Under the pieces are notes generated by a model. The model had not been told where the DNA came from. It was given only the letters and a program-made list of their open reading frames with translations, and made no database searches. From NCBI GenBank assembly GCA_031404815.1, contig JANNIH010000152.1, forward strand, positions 1-64,000: a stretch of 64,000 bases of DNA. The letters run 5' to 3'. This document shows positions 19,860 through 28,755 of this stretch, one piece after another. This DNA is from DASYKS01 sp031404815 (GTDB taxonomy: Bacteria; Acidobacteriota; Thermoanaerobaculia; Multivoradales; UBA5704). The position numbers and the translations under genes were made by a program. Position 1 is the stretch's first letter, and each line of letters opens with the position of its first letter.

Positions 19860-20876
19860 CTATTCATCCCTCCGGCGCTCGGCGGATTCGGCCGAGCCGG
19901 GGCTCGACGTTCCCGAGACCGGCGCTCCACCTCGATCGGGTGAACGGGCCGGCACGACCAGCTGCAGCGCCTGCTCCGCCCGGCGGAGCGTGACGCTGTG
20001 GCCGCCCAAGAATTCGAGCGCGTCACTTTCGATGCCGTCGGCGAAGATCGCCCCCCCTTCGGCCATCTCGGAGTGGAGAACCAGCCGGTCGCCCGGGGCA
20101 AGCAGGCCGAAGTCGAGCGTGGCGCCGGTCGAGACCGAGGGGAAGGGTTCGCGGACCATCCAGGCGAGGCGCGGGTCGGTGGCTTTGGGCAGCTTCTTGT
20201 TGACCTTGCGCTGCTCGCAGATCGAGCGCGCCCAGCCGGTCGCGCCGGTGCCGGTGGCACAGAGGACCCCGGAAGAGGAATGGCGCTCGGTTTGGCGGCC
20301 GACCTCGATCCGGTAGCGCGCCGACTGGTGGGTGCGGTGCCCCACGAACACCTCGTTGAGCGCCAGCAGCCGCTGGCCGTCTTCCCGCTCGGCGAGCGCC
20401 ATCGTGCGCGCCTCGACCGCGAAGCCGGTGCCTGGGCCGTCGGTTCCGGCCGAGGCCCAATCGAGCAGCTTCTTGGCCGCGCCGGGCGGATGGCGGCAGA
20501 GCACGCCGTCGAACCGCTCGGGGTCGGAGTTGATGCCGATCACCCGTTGGCCCGAGAGGTACTTGGCGACGTTGGCGACCAGGCCATCTTGACCGACCAC
20601 CAGGATCAGATCGTCGGGCGCGAAGAGAAACCGGTCGAGATCGTCGCGATCGATGCGCAGCCGGCGCTGGTCGGCGGGGATCGCCCCTTCGACCGCTCCG
20701 TAGGCGGCGACAAAGCGGTCGTGCGCCTCTTGGTGATAGCCGATCTCCTGGCCGCGCGAACGGAGGTAGAAGCGTACCTGGTCGAGCGTGCCGCGCGATT
20801 CGCGCAACCCTTCGAGCGAGGTCTTGCGGGTCACCAGCACGACGCGCGGCCGGCTGCGGGCTGCCGTTTTGGCCAC
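19860..20876 (-). CDS. NAD kinase-like protein with GQDG motif
   Basis: 338 residues. The fold of the NAD/diacylglycerol kinase superfamily shows as VVLVTRKTSLEGL at the start, VVGQDGLVANVAKYL near 98 (the usual GGDGT changed to GQDGL) and CATGTGATGWARSI near 208, matching the second conserved loop. FADGIESDALEFLGG is the usual late strand. Asp of GxDG, the catalytic base, is retained, but the Gly-to-Gln change means the substrate may not be NAD. GTG start 7 bases after the SPFH gene, so one operon. The C-terminal 30 residues are low-complexity. Confidence 0.75.
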   Translation of the reverse strand: MAKTAARSRPRVVLVTRKTSLEGLRESRGTLDQVRFYLRSRGQEIGYHQEAHDRFVAAYGAVEGAIPADQRRLRIDRDDLDRFLFAPDDLILVVGQDGLVANVAKYLSGQRVIGINSDPERFDGVLCRHPPGAAKKLLDWASAGTDGPGTGFAVEARTMALAEREDGQRLLALNEVFVGHRTHQSARYRIEVGRQTERHSSSGVLCATGTGATGWARSICEQRKVNKKLPKATDPRLAWMVREPFPSVSTGATLDFGLLAPGDRLVLHSEMAEGGAIFADGIESDALEFLGGHSVTLRRAEQALQLVVPARSPDRGGAPVSGTSSPGSAESAERRRDE

Positions 20877-20883
20877 GGGCGGG

Positions 20884-21924
20884 CTAATCCCCGGACTTGC
20901 CCAGAGCGAAGCGCTGGACCAGATCGCCGAGCAGGTCGGGCGTGATGTTCAGGTGCTCGATCGACTCGATCTTTCCCGCAAACTCCTGGAGCGCGAAACC
21001 GAGCAGGACGGAGGGCGGCGCGCCCGACCAGATCTCGGCCCGCCGCGCCTCGGCGGCGAGCTCCGTGTCGAGCAGCAGGCGCTTCGCTTCGGTCTCGCCC
21101 ACCGCGCGGGTCTTGGCGTCGCGCGCGGCCGCCTCGGCGGCGATCCCGTCGCGCTCGGCTTGGGACTCGATGGCGAGCCGCTGCGCCCCGGCGTCCTCGC
21201 GCACCGAGAGCAGTCGGTTCGACGCCTCTTGGCGGATCAGCTCTTCCTGGCGGCGCGCCAGCTCGACTTCGGTCGCCAGCTCGTTCTCTTTGATCGCGCG
21301 CTCTTTTTCAACCGCCATCGCGCGGCGCTGGAACGTCGCCTCGTCGGCCTTCTGCTGGATCGCCTCGCGGGTCGGCGTCTGCAGTGCCTTTTCGATCTCC
21401 GCATTCGGCACCACCTGATCGACCTGGACGCTGACCAGCGCGAGCCCCATCTCCGCGGCTTCGACGTTGCCGCGCAATGCCGGATCGAGCGCGGCACGGA
21501 TCGAGGCGGCGCCCGCGCGCACCGCGTCGACCAGAGGCTGGCGCATCAACGTCTCGCGCACCGGCTCTTGCGCCCAACGCGACCAGAGGCCGGCGAGCCG
21601 TTCGAGCGGCTGTTCGAGCCAGGCGCCGTTGCCCAAGCCGATCGTGAAGTTGATCCGCCGGCCGGCCTTCTCGGCATCGACCACGCGATAGGCGAGGGTG
21701 ATCTGCACCGCGATCTCTTGCAGGTCGGCCGAGCGCTCGCGCAGCATGAACGTGCTCGCGATGTCCTCGACCGGCACTTGCAGCACCGCGGCCGACAGCG
21801 GATGGAACCAGTATGCGATGCCCGGTCCGCTGCGCGCCAACTTGCCGCGCCGGAAATGCAGGATCGTCTGGTTCGGCTCCGCCCGCAGGTGGCGGAGAAA
21901 GAGAAAGCGGCTGATCTGGGCCAT
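20884..21924 (-). CDS. SPFH (band 7/flotillin-like) domain protein
   Basis: 346 residues from ATG 21924 (GGGAG upstream). An SPFH domain covers about 5-190 (LQVPVEDIASTFMLRERSADLQ; ITLAYRVVDAEKAG), followed by a long charged coiled-coil rich in Glu/Ala/Arg (about 195-300) and a short C-terminal segment. Unlike flotillins there is no clear membrane helix. SPFH proteins form ring or cage oligomers that organise membranes or proteases. It is the first gene of a two-gene operon with the NAD-kinase-like protein, which suggests a shared task. Confidence 0.85.
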   Translation of the reverse strand: MAQISRFLFLRHLRAEPNQTILHFRRGKLARSGPGIAYWFHPLSAAVLQVPVEDIASTFMLRERSADLQEIAVQITLAYRVVDAEKAGRRINFTIGLGNGAWLEQPLERLAGLWSRWAQEPVRETLMRQPLVDAVRAGAASIRAALDPALRGNVEAAEMGLALVSVQVDQVVPNAEIEKALQTPTREAIQQKADEATFQRRAMAVEKERAIKENELATEVELARRQEELIRQEASNRLLSVREDAGAQRLAIESQAERDGIAAEAAARDAKTRAVGETEAKRLLLDTELAAEARRAEIWSGAPPSVLLGFALQEFAGKIESIEHLNITPDLLGDLVQRFALGKSGD

Positions 21925-22051
21925 CGGTCGGTGCTCCCACGAGAGATTTAACGCCAAGAATAGCGTAGAGGTGAGATCTGCCCACCCCTCGAATGGCCTG
22001 CACGGATAAGATCGGGCACCGACCACCCCCTCTTCCGGACTGCGAGCCCCG

Positions 22052-25000
22052 ATGAAAAACCCGATGCCCTACGCCGTTGCCTTCCTGTGTGCCGCAGGCC
22101 TCGCCGCCCCCCTCGCGCCGACGATCTCCGCCCAGGTCGAGCTGATCTCGCGCGCGGCGACGATTTCGGACACCGCGATCGGCGAGCTGCCGGGGGCTGG
22201 CTTCGCTTTGAGGTTCGGGGTCAGCGTAGACGGCCGGTTCGTCGCCTATTCGAGCGCTTCTTTGAGCCTCGCGGCCGGGCAGATCGACGGCAACGATGGC
22301 GCCGATGTCTTTCTTTGGGATCAGGCGCTCGGCGCGTCGACCTTGGTGAGCCATACGGCGGGCGGCGCGACGACGACTGCAGCAGGGGCATCGGGCAATC
22401 CTGAGATCTCCGACGACGGCCGGTATGTCGCGTTCCTCTCCTCCGCGAGCGATCTGATGGTCGGGGTCACCGACGCCAACGGCGGCAACGACGCCTATCT
22501 GTGGGATCGCATCTCCGGCACGACCGTCCTGGTAAGCCACGCCGCCGGCTCCGCCACCACGACCGGCAACGGAGGCGTTTTCGCCACCGCGCTCTCCGGC
22601 GACGGAGCTTGGGTCGCGTTCGCCAGCTCAGCCACCAACCTGGCCGCCGGCCAGACCGATACCAACGGCGAGGCGGACATCTTCCTCTGGAGCCGAGACA
22701 CCGGAACCGTCACGCTCGTGAGCCACATCAGCGGCAACTCCGCCATGACCGGCGCCGGCCCGTCCTTCGGCCCGGCGATCAGCGCCGACGGCGGCAAGAT
22801 CGCTCTCTTGAGTTTCGCCGCCGACCTGGTGGCGGGCCAGATCGACACCAACGGCGAGGCGGATGTCTTCCACTGGGACCGGGCGACCGACACGATGGCG
22901 CTGGTCAGCCACGCCGCGGGCTCGGCGGTTGCCGCGGGCAATGGCGGCGCTACCGGCCGGCTCGCGATCACCGACGATGCTGTCGCCTTTATCTCGACCG
23001 CGACCAACCTGGTTCTAGGGGCGAGCGACACCAACGGCGCGGCCGACGCGTTCTTCTGGCGGCGGCCGGGCGGAACGACGATTCTGGTGAGCCACACCGC
23101 CGGCTCGCAAACCCAGGCCGGTGACAGCGGCGTCACCGAGCTTGCGATGGCCGGCGACGGTGCGTTCCTCTGGGTGGCGTTCGCGGGGTTCGGGCGCAAT
23201 CACATCGGGGGGGCGGGCGATCCGGATCCGACGACCAGCGACATCTTCCTCTTCTCCGAACAGAGCGGTCAAATCGCGCTCGCGAGCCACAAGAGCGGCA
23301 ACTTCGCCGCGGGAGGGGCCAACGCCACGCGCCCGGCGATTTCACGCGACGGCCGGTGGGTGGCGTTTGCGAGTCCCGATCCCGGGCTCGCGGCGGGTCA
23401 GATCGACACCGGCGCCGGCCTCGACGTCTTCCTGTACGACCGACTTCCCGGGGAGGTGACCCTGGTCTCTCACGCCGACGGCGCGGCGAACCGCTCCGGC
23501 CTCCCCCAGTTCGGGGAACGGGCGCTCGCGATCTCCGGCGTCGCCACGAGGGTCGTCTATTCGAGCCCGGCGGTCGATCTCGTCGCGGGGGTCACCGACA
23601 CGAACGGCGACTCCGATCTGTTCCATTGGGATCAGGTGACCAACCGCCTGATCACCCGCCGCGCGATCGACCGGCCCTCCGTGACGGGCGGCGGCATCAG
23701 CTTCGTGCTCGGCCGGCCGACCGCCGCACTCGACGCCGAAGGCCGCTACGTCGCGTTTACCGGCACCGCGATCGGGCAGGTGGCCGGACAGACTGGATTC
23801 GCCGGATTCGCCCAGGTCTACAGCCGCGACCGCTCGACCGCGACGACCGCGATCGCAAGCCACACGTCGGCGTCGCTGCTCGCGGGCGGCAACGACCTCT
23901 CGGACGCCGGGGTGGCGAGCGCGGATGGACGCTATGTCGCGTTCTGGAGCGCCGCGGCCGATCTGGTGGCGGCGCAACTCCCGGTCGGCACGGTCGGGCT
24001 CTATCTCGAAGATCGGCTCGACGGTTCGCTCCTGCGGGTCGCCACCGCGCCATCGGGCAAGGCGCTGTTCGACGACCCGTCGCCGCACGCGCTCTCGGCC
24101 GATGGGCGCTACCTCGCGTTCGTGAGCGCCGCCACCAACTTGGTCCCCGGCCAGGTGGATGGCAACGGCGGCACCGATGTCTTTCTGTTCGATCGAGTGG
24201 CCGGCACCACCGTGCTGGTGAGCCACGCGAGCGGCGCGCCGACGACCGCGGCGAACGCCCCATCCGGCTACGTATCGCTCGACGCGGCGGGGCGCTTCCT
24301 CGCGTTCGAGAGTCTCGGCTCAAACGTGTCGCCGGGGCAGTTCGACAACCAAGGGTTTCTCGATGTCTTCGTCTGGGATCGCACAACCGGCGTCGCCGAC
24401 CTGGTGAGCCGCGCGTTCGACACCCCGAACGGCCCGGCGGTCGGCCCCTCGCACGCGCCGGAGATCAGCGCCAACGGGCGGTGGATCGCGTTCCGGAGCG
24501 AAGCGTTCGACCTCGTCCCCTCCCAAATCGAAGGCAACGTCGGCGAGGACGTCTTCCTGTTCGATCGCATCGCGACGACCAACCTCCTGGTCAGCCGCCA
24601 GGCGGGCACCACCGCGACCACCGGCAACGCCTCGTGCCACGAGGCGCGACCGAGCGGCGATGGGCGCTATATCGCTTTCGCCTGCCGGGCGAGCGACCTG
24701 GTGGCGGGTGCCACCGACACCAACGCCATCCCCGACCTGTTCGTTTTCGACCGGAACACCGGCACTTCCGCCCTCGCGAGCCATGCGAGCGGAAACCCGT
24801 TCTCGGCACTCGGCATCGACGCCGCGAGCCCCCCATCGATCAGCCGGAACGGCCGGTTCGTGGCCTACGCGAGCGACGCGGCGCTCAGCCCCGGCCAGAC
24901 CGGCCCGGCCGGCACCAATATCTTCCTGTTCGATCGCGCGAGCGGTACCAATACGCTCGCCAGCCGCGCGGCGACCGCTCCCACCCAGGGGCAAAACGGC

Positions 25001-25495
25001 CTGTGCCTCAACCCGCAGGTGAGCGCAGACGGCGGGCTCGTGGTCTTCGCCTCGACCGGTGACGATCTGGTCGCCGACGATCGCAACCGAGCGCTCGACG
25101 TCTTCGCCTTCCGCAACACTGCAATCGGTCGCTACTTCACGCTCACCCCCTGCCGCCTGTACGACAGCCGAAGCGACGGCGCCGGTCCGCTCGCCTCCGG
25201 AGTCCCCCGCCTCCGCGCCGCCCATTCCCTATGCGGCGTGCCGACCACCGCGACCGCGATCGCCGCGAACGTCACCGTCACCGCACCCACCGCACTCGGC
25301 TTTCTCACCCTCTACTCCGGCGACGCGCCGCAACCAGGAGTCGCCACCCTCAACTTCGGAGCCGGCCAAACTCGCACCAACAACGCCCTCGTCCGCTTGG
25401 CCATCGACGGCTCAGGAACCTACGCCGCCTCGGCCTTCGTACTCGGCTCGGGGACGGTCGAGGTGATCGTGGATGTGGCGGGGTGGTTTGAATAG
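22052..25495 (+). CDS. Large secreted propeller-repeat protein with GYFE-type C-terminal module
   Basis: 1147 residues. A Sec signal peptide (to about 27, PTISAQ) is followed by about 16 repeats of 55-65 residues built on the pattern DGRYVAFxSxAxxLVxGQTDTNG and DVFLWDRxTGTxxLVSHxxG, a TolB/WD40-like propeller design. The repeats suggest two or more stacked propellers. Residues 1028-1147 are the shared module (YFTLTPCRLYDSR to VIVDVAGWFE). Probably a surface or outer-membrane protein; ligand unknown. It is divergent from the SPFH operon. ATG 22067 is an alternative start. Confidence 0.85.
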   Translation: MKNPMPYAVAFLCAAGLAAPLAPTISAQVELISRAATISDTAIGELPGAGFALRFGVSVDGRFVAYSSASLSLAAGQIDGNDGADVFLWDQALGASTLVSHTAGGATTTAAGASGNPEISDDGRYVAFLSSASDLMVGVTDANGGNDAYLWDRISGTTVLVSHAAGSATTTGNGGVFATALSGDGAWVAFASSATNLAAGQTDTNGEADIFLWSRDTGTVTLVSHISGNSAMTGAGPSFGPAISADGGKIALLSFAADLVAGQIDTNGEADVFHWDRATDTMALVSHAAGSAVAAGNGGATGRLAITDDAVAFISTATNLVLGASDTNGAADAFFWRRPGGTTILVSHTAGSQTQAGDSGVTELAMAGDGAFLWVAFAGFGRNHIGGAGDPDPTTSDIFLFSEQSGQIALASHKSGNFAAGGANATRPAISRDGRWVAFASPDPGLAAGQIDTGAGLDVFLYDRLPGEVTLVSHADGAANRSGLPQFGERALAISGVATRVVYSSPAVDLVAGVTDTNGDSDLFHWDQVTNRLITRRAIDRPSVTGGGISFVLGRPTAALDAEGRYVAFTGTAIGQVAGQTGFAGFAQVYSRDRSTATTAIASHTSASLLAGGNDLSDAGVASADGRYVAFWSAAADLVAAQLPVGTVGLYLEDRLDGSLLRVATAPSGKALFDDPSPHALSADGRYLAFVSAATNLVPGQVDGNGGTDVFLFDRVAGTTVLVSHASGAPTTAANAPSGYVSLDAAGRFLAFESLGSNVSPGQFDNQGFLDVFVWDRTTGVADLVSRAFDTPNGPAVGPSHAPEISANGRWIAFRSEAFDLVPSQIEGNVGEDVFLFDRIATTNLLVSRQAGTTATTGNASCHEARPSGDGRYIAFACRASDLVAGATDTNAIPDLFVFDRNTGTSALASHASGNPFSALGIDAASPPSISRNGRFVAYASDAALSPGQTGPAGTNIFLFDRASGTNTLASRAATAPTQGQNGLCLNPQVSADGGLVVFASTGDDLVADDRNRALDVFAFRNTAIGRYFTLTPCRLYDSRSDGAGPLASGVPRLRAAHSLCGVPTTATAIAANVTVTAPTALGFLTLYSGDAPQPGVATLNFGAGQTRTNNALVRLAIDGSGTYAASAFVLGSGTVEVIVDVAGWFE

Positions 25496-25595
25496 GGAGG
25501 GCGGAGGAGACGCCCCTTGCGGCTCAGTAGACCCGGCAGGTTCGTGGTGGCAACGCTCCCGGGTAGATCCGGAAACATGCTTGATGTTCGGAGAA

Positions 25596-26363
25596 TCAGC
25601 CGCGTTTCAGAAGCCACCGCTGACGGATCGCCCAAAAGTACCAGCGCAGGTAGAGCGGCAGCCATTTACGCAGTTGAAAGCGGCTCTTCCCTGCCGGGCG
25701 GTCCCACCACTCGGCCGGGATCTCTTCCACCCGTTCGCCGGCAAAATGCGCCTTGGCGGTCAGCTCCAACGCGAGGCAGAAGCCGGCGGGGCTTTCGATC
25801 GGTGTGCGGTCGAGAAAATCCTTGCGGTAGGCCTTGAAACTGTTGGTCGGATCGCGGGTCGGCAGGCCGGCGAGGAAATGGAGGGAAACACCCGCCGCGC
25901 GGCTCAACTGCCCTTTGAGCCAAGGGCCGCCGTGCTGTGCGCCCCCTTTCGCGTAGCGGCTGGCGACCACCACGGCGGCTCCCGCGGTGGCGCGGCGAAT
26001 CATCTCGTCGAGCTTTGCGTAGTCGTCCGAAAGGTCCGCCATCGAGACCACGACTATGGGCGAGCGCGCGGCGCGCATGCCCGCTTCGATCGCGTAGCGG
26101 ACGCCGCGGCCGAGATCGTTTTTCACCAATCGCAGGCCGCGCGGCTTCTCCTCGTCCGCAAGCGCCGCGAGCGCGGGGAGCGTGTCGTCGCCGTCGAAAT
26201 CGTAGGCGATCAAGATCTCGGCATCCGCGGGGAAGATCTCGAGCGCCCGTCGGCAGAACGCGGCGATGTTGGCCCCTTCGTTCCAGACCGGTACCACGAT
26301 CGAGGCGCGCGGCGTCTGGCTCCAAGCGCCCCGGGCGCTCTCGGCGCCTAGATCCGGCCCCAC
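25596..26363 (-). CDS. Family 2 glycosyltransferase (dolichol-phosphate mannosyltransferase-like)
   Basis: 255 residues. SIVVPVWNEGANIAAFCRR is the standard GT2 nucleotide-binding start; YDFDGDDT and MADLSDD supply the acidic metal-binding residues, and RDPTNSFKAYRK matches the acceptor region of DPM-like enzymes. There is no transmembrane tail, so it may act on a lipid phosphate at the membrane face. Its GTG start (GGAG 5 bases upstream) overlaps the end of the epimerase gene by 16 bases, which indicates coupled expression. Probably the last gene of a three-gene glycan operon. Confidence 0.87.
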   Translation of the reverse strand: MGPDLGAESARGAWSQTPRASIVVPVWNEGANIAAFCRRALEIFPADAEILIAYDFDGDDTLPALAALADEEKPRGLRLVKNDLGRGVRYAIEAGMRAARSPIVVVSMADLSDDYAKLDEMIRRATAGAAVVVASRYAKGGAQHGGPWLKGQLSRAAGVSLHFLAGLPTRDPTNSFKAYRKDFLDRTPIESPAGFCLALELTAKAHFAGERVEEIPAEWWDRPAGKSRFQLRKWLPLYLRWYFWAIRQRWLLKRG

Positions 26364-27370
26364 TTCAACTCCTCAACTATCCAGGGGATCACCTGGTCGA
26401 GCACGCTGTCGAGCGCGGTTGACGCCTCGAAGCCGAGGATCTCTTTCGCCTTGGTGACGTCAGGCACGCGCAGCTGGACGTCGTAGGTGAACGGCGCGTC
26501 CGAGACATAGCGGAACGGCTTCTCGTCGCCATGGATCTTTCTCCAGACCGCTTCGGCCAATTCGAGCACGGTGGTCGATTGGCGGATCGAAAGATTGAAG
26601 TCCTGATTTTGAGCGGCCGGGTGGAGCATCGCGGTCGCGATCCCCTTCGCCAGGTCGCCGCCGTAGGTGTAGCAACGGACCTGATCGCCCGCGCCGAGGA
26701 TGTGCAAGGGATCCTGCCCTTTCAACACCTTCTGGATCAGATCTGGCAGGACGTGGCTCATCGCGAGTTTGACGTTGCCGGACAGGACCTCCTCGTCCGA
26801 GAGCGCGCGCCGCTCGCCGGTGCCGACGCAGTTGAAGGGCCGGCAGATCGTGTAGGGCAAACCGTATTGAAGGTTCGCTCCGCGGGCGAAATATTCGCAG
26901 GCGAGCTTTTGGAAACCATAGGTGCTGGTCGGCGGCGGGCAGTTCGCGAGATGCGATTCAGGGGTCGGAAAGAGCGTGGCGTTCTCGAACACCATGCTGC
27001 TCGACAGAACGGTGATCTTCTGCAAGCTCCCGGTCCGATGAGCGCGGATCGCGGCGTCGAAGCTCGCCGCGGTGATCCGTTCGTTCTCCGCGATCAAGTC
27101 GTAAGCGAAGGTGTGGAAATAGGCGATGCCGCCGATCATCGCGGCGCCCGCAACGAAATGATCGCAGCCGACGAGCAGCCCCGCCACCAAATCGACATCC
27201 TTGGCGTCCCCTTCTACGAACGAATAGTTGGGGTGACCGCTGTAGCTCTTTTCGATCGGACCGTATTTCGAGAAGTTGTCGAGGCCGTTCACCTCGAACC
27301 CCTGCCCTAGCAGCTCTTCGATCAGGTAGCCGGCGATGAAGCCGGCGGCCCCGGTGACCAATACTTTCAT
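26348..27370 (-). CDS. NAD-dependent epimerase/dehydratase (extended SDR)
   Basis: 340 residues. MKVLVTGAAGFIAGYLIEEL is the Rossmann NAD site; SSSMVFEN and the later YGFQKLACEYF give the Ser/Tyr/Lys catalytic set. The protein acts on nucleotide-activated sugars, changing stereochemistry or removing water; the exact sugar cannot be told. It lies between a sugar-nucleotide dehydrogenase and a glycosyltransferase, which fits making a sugar donor for a surface glycan. AGGAG lies before the ATG. Confidence 0.9.
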   Translation of the reverse strand: MKVLVTGAAGFIAGYLIEELLGQGFEVNGLDNFSKYGPIEKSYSGHPNYSFVEGDAKDVDLVAGLLVGCDHFVAGAAMIGGIAYFHTFAYDLIAENERITAASFDAAIRAHRTGSLQKITVLSSSMVFENATLFPTPESHLANCPPPTSTYGFQKLACEYFARGANLQYGLPYTICRPFNCVGTGERRALSDEEVLSGNVKLAMSHVLPDLIQKVLKGQDPLHILGAGDQVRCYTYGGDLAKGIATAMLHPAAQNQDFNLSIRQSTTVLELAEAVWRKIHGDEKPFRYVSDAPFTYDVQLRVPDVTKAKEILGFEASTALDSVLDQVIPWIVEELKWGRI

Positions 27371-27402
27371 CCGGCACTCCTTTTTGGGGTGAGGCTCAAA
27401 CG

Positions 27403-28641
27403 TTACGCGGGCTCAGGCGGAGGCAGGCAGTTCCAGACGTCGATCACGATCTTTTCCTGCGGGATCGCGAGCGACCGATACATGCGATGCGGCGTGCCGA
27501 CGAAAATCACCTGGGACTCGGCGAGCAGGCGCTCGATTGGCACGAGCCGGGCATCGACCACGTACGGATCGTGGCAGAGCACGGACCGCGCTTCCATCGC
27601 GAGCAGATGCTTGAGCTTGTAGGAAAGCGAATCGCGCGGATCGTCGCTCTCCGCCTTGAACGCCATGCCGAGGATGCCCACGGTCTTACCTGCCAGGTCG
27701 GTGTGCTGTCGCGCGAGCTTGACCAGATGGGCCGGGAGCCCCTCGTTGATCAGCATCGCGGCGTGGCCGAGGACGAACTGGTTGTTGCTGAACGCGGTGA
27801 GCTGAAGGGTGTCCTTGACCAGGCAGGGTCCGGCGGTGAGCCCCGGCCCGGGCATTCCGTTCATCCGCGGGTAGTTGTGGCGGCAGCCATGGAGAATGCG
27901 CTCGAAATCGACGTCATGATCCGACGCCAACATATAGAACTGATTGACCGCGGCAAACTGGAGGTAGCGCCACGAGTTGGTCATCAGCTTGCACAGCTCC
28001 GCTTCGAGCGGCGTCATCTCGACCAGCTCGGGGCAGAAGCGGCCGAACAGTCCTTTGACCGCTTCGAGGGTCTCCGCGTCGAACGCCGAGACCAGCTGTG
28101 GCAGGGTGCGGAACTCCTCGAGGCTCTTGCCCTGCGCCACCCGCTCGGGGCAGCAGGCGACGCGGACATCGAGTCCCAGGTCAGCGCGCAGGTGGCGCTC
28201 CAAGCGCTCGGTGGTGCCGGGGAAGACGGTGCTCCGGACGACCAGAATTTGGCCATGGCGGAGCTGATCGCGGCAGGAGTCGATCGCCCGCTGGAGCGCC
28301 GAGAAGCTCGGGTTCAAGTGTCCGTCGACCGGCGTTCCGATGATCAACACGAGAAAACGGCAGCGCTCAAAGGACGGCTCGGCGGTCACTTCGAGCCGAC
28401 CGCTCGCGAGCACGCGGGGCAACAACTCGTCGGCCCCCTCCTCCTTGAACGGCATGCGACCCGAAGCGATCTGGGCGACCTTTTCCCGATCGGTATCGTA
28501 GATCACCGTCGCCAAGCCGCTCTCGGCGCAGGTCATGGCGAACGGCAAGCCGACATGACCGCCCCCTCCGATCACGCACACGTCGCGGTCGAACGCGGGA
28601 CGAGCCGGTGGATCGGTCAGGGGTCGGTTGGGCGGCTCCAT
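27403..28641 (-). CDS. UDP-glucose/GDP-mannose dehydrogenase family protein
   Basis: 412 residues. DVCVIGGGGHVGLPFAMTCA is the NAD-binding start; STVFPGTTERL and the segment GPGLTAGPCLVKDT, with the catalytic Cys, mark the family, and the C-terminal UDP-binding domain has GILGMAFKAESDDPRDS. These enzymes oxidise the C6 alcohol of a sugar nucleotide to a uronate in two NAD-linked steps. It is the first gene of the glycan operon, 32 bp before the epimerase. Confidence 0.92.
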   Translation of the reverse strand: MEPPNRPLTDPPARPAFDRDVCVIGGGGHVGLPFAMTCAESGLATVIYDTDREKVAQIASGRMPFKEEGADELLPRVLASGRLEVTAEPSFERCRFLVLIIGTPVDGHLNPSFSALQRAIDSCRDQLRHGQILVVRSTVFPGTTERLERHLRADLGLDVRVACCPERVAQGKSLEEFRTLPQLVSAFDAETLEAVKGLFGRFCPELVEMTPLEAELCKLMTNSWRYLQFAAVNQFYMLASDHDVDFERILHGCRHNYPRMNGMPGPGLTAGPCLVKDTLQLTAFSNNQFVLGHAAMLINEGLPAHLVKLARQHTDLAGKTVGILGMAFKAESDDPRDSLSYKLKHLLAMEARSVLCHDPYVVDARLVPIERLLAESQVIFVGTPHRMYRSLAIPQEKIVIDVWNCLPPPEPA

Positions 28642-28755
28642 GCAGATTTCTTTCGGGGCCCGAACTCCTGTTCGCGGCCGCGCGAACGATATCCTATGTG
28701 AATGTGAATGGAGCTTCGCGAGGTCGAACCTTGCGCCCGGGAGGCAAGGCCCCGG

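Noticed and set aside
23356..25062. 568-codon plus-strand frame inside the propeller gene
   Set aside because: Arg/Pro-rich out-of-frame reading of the repeat protein.
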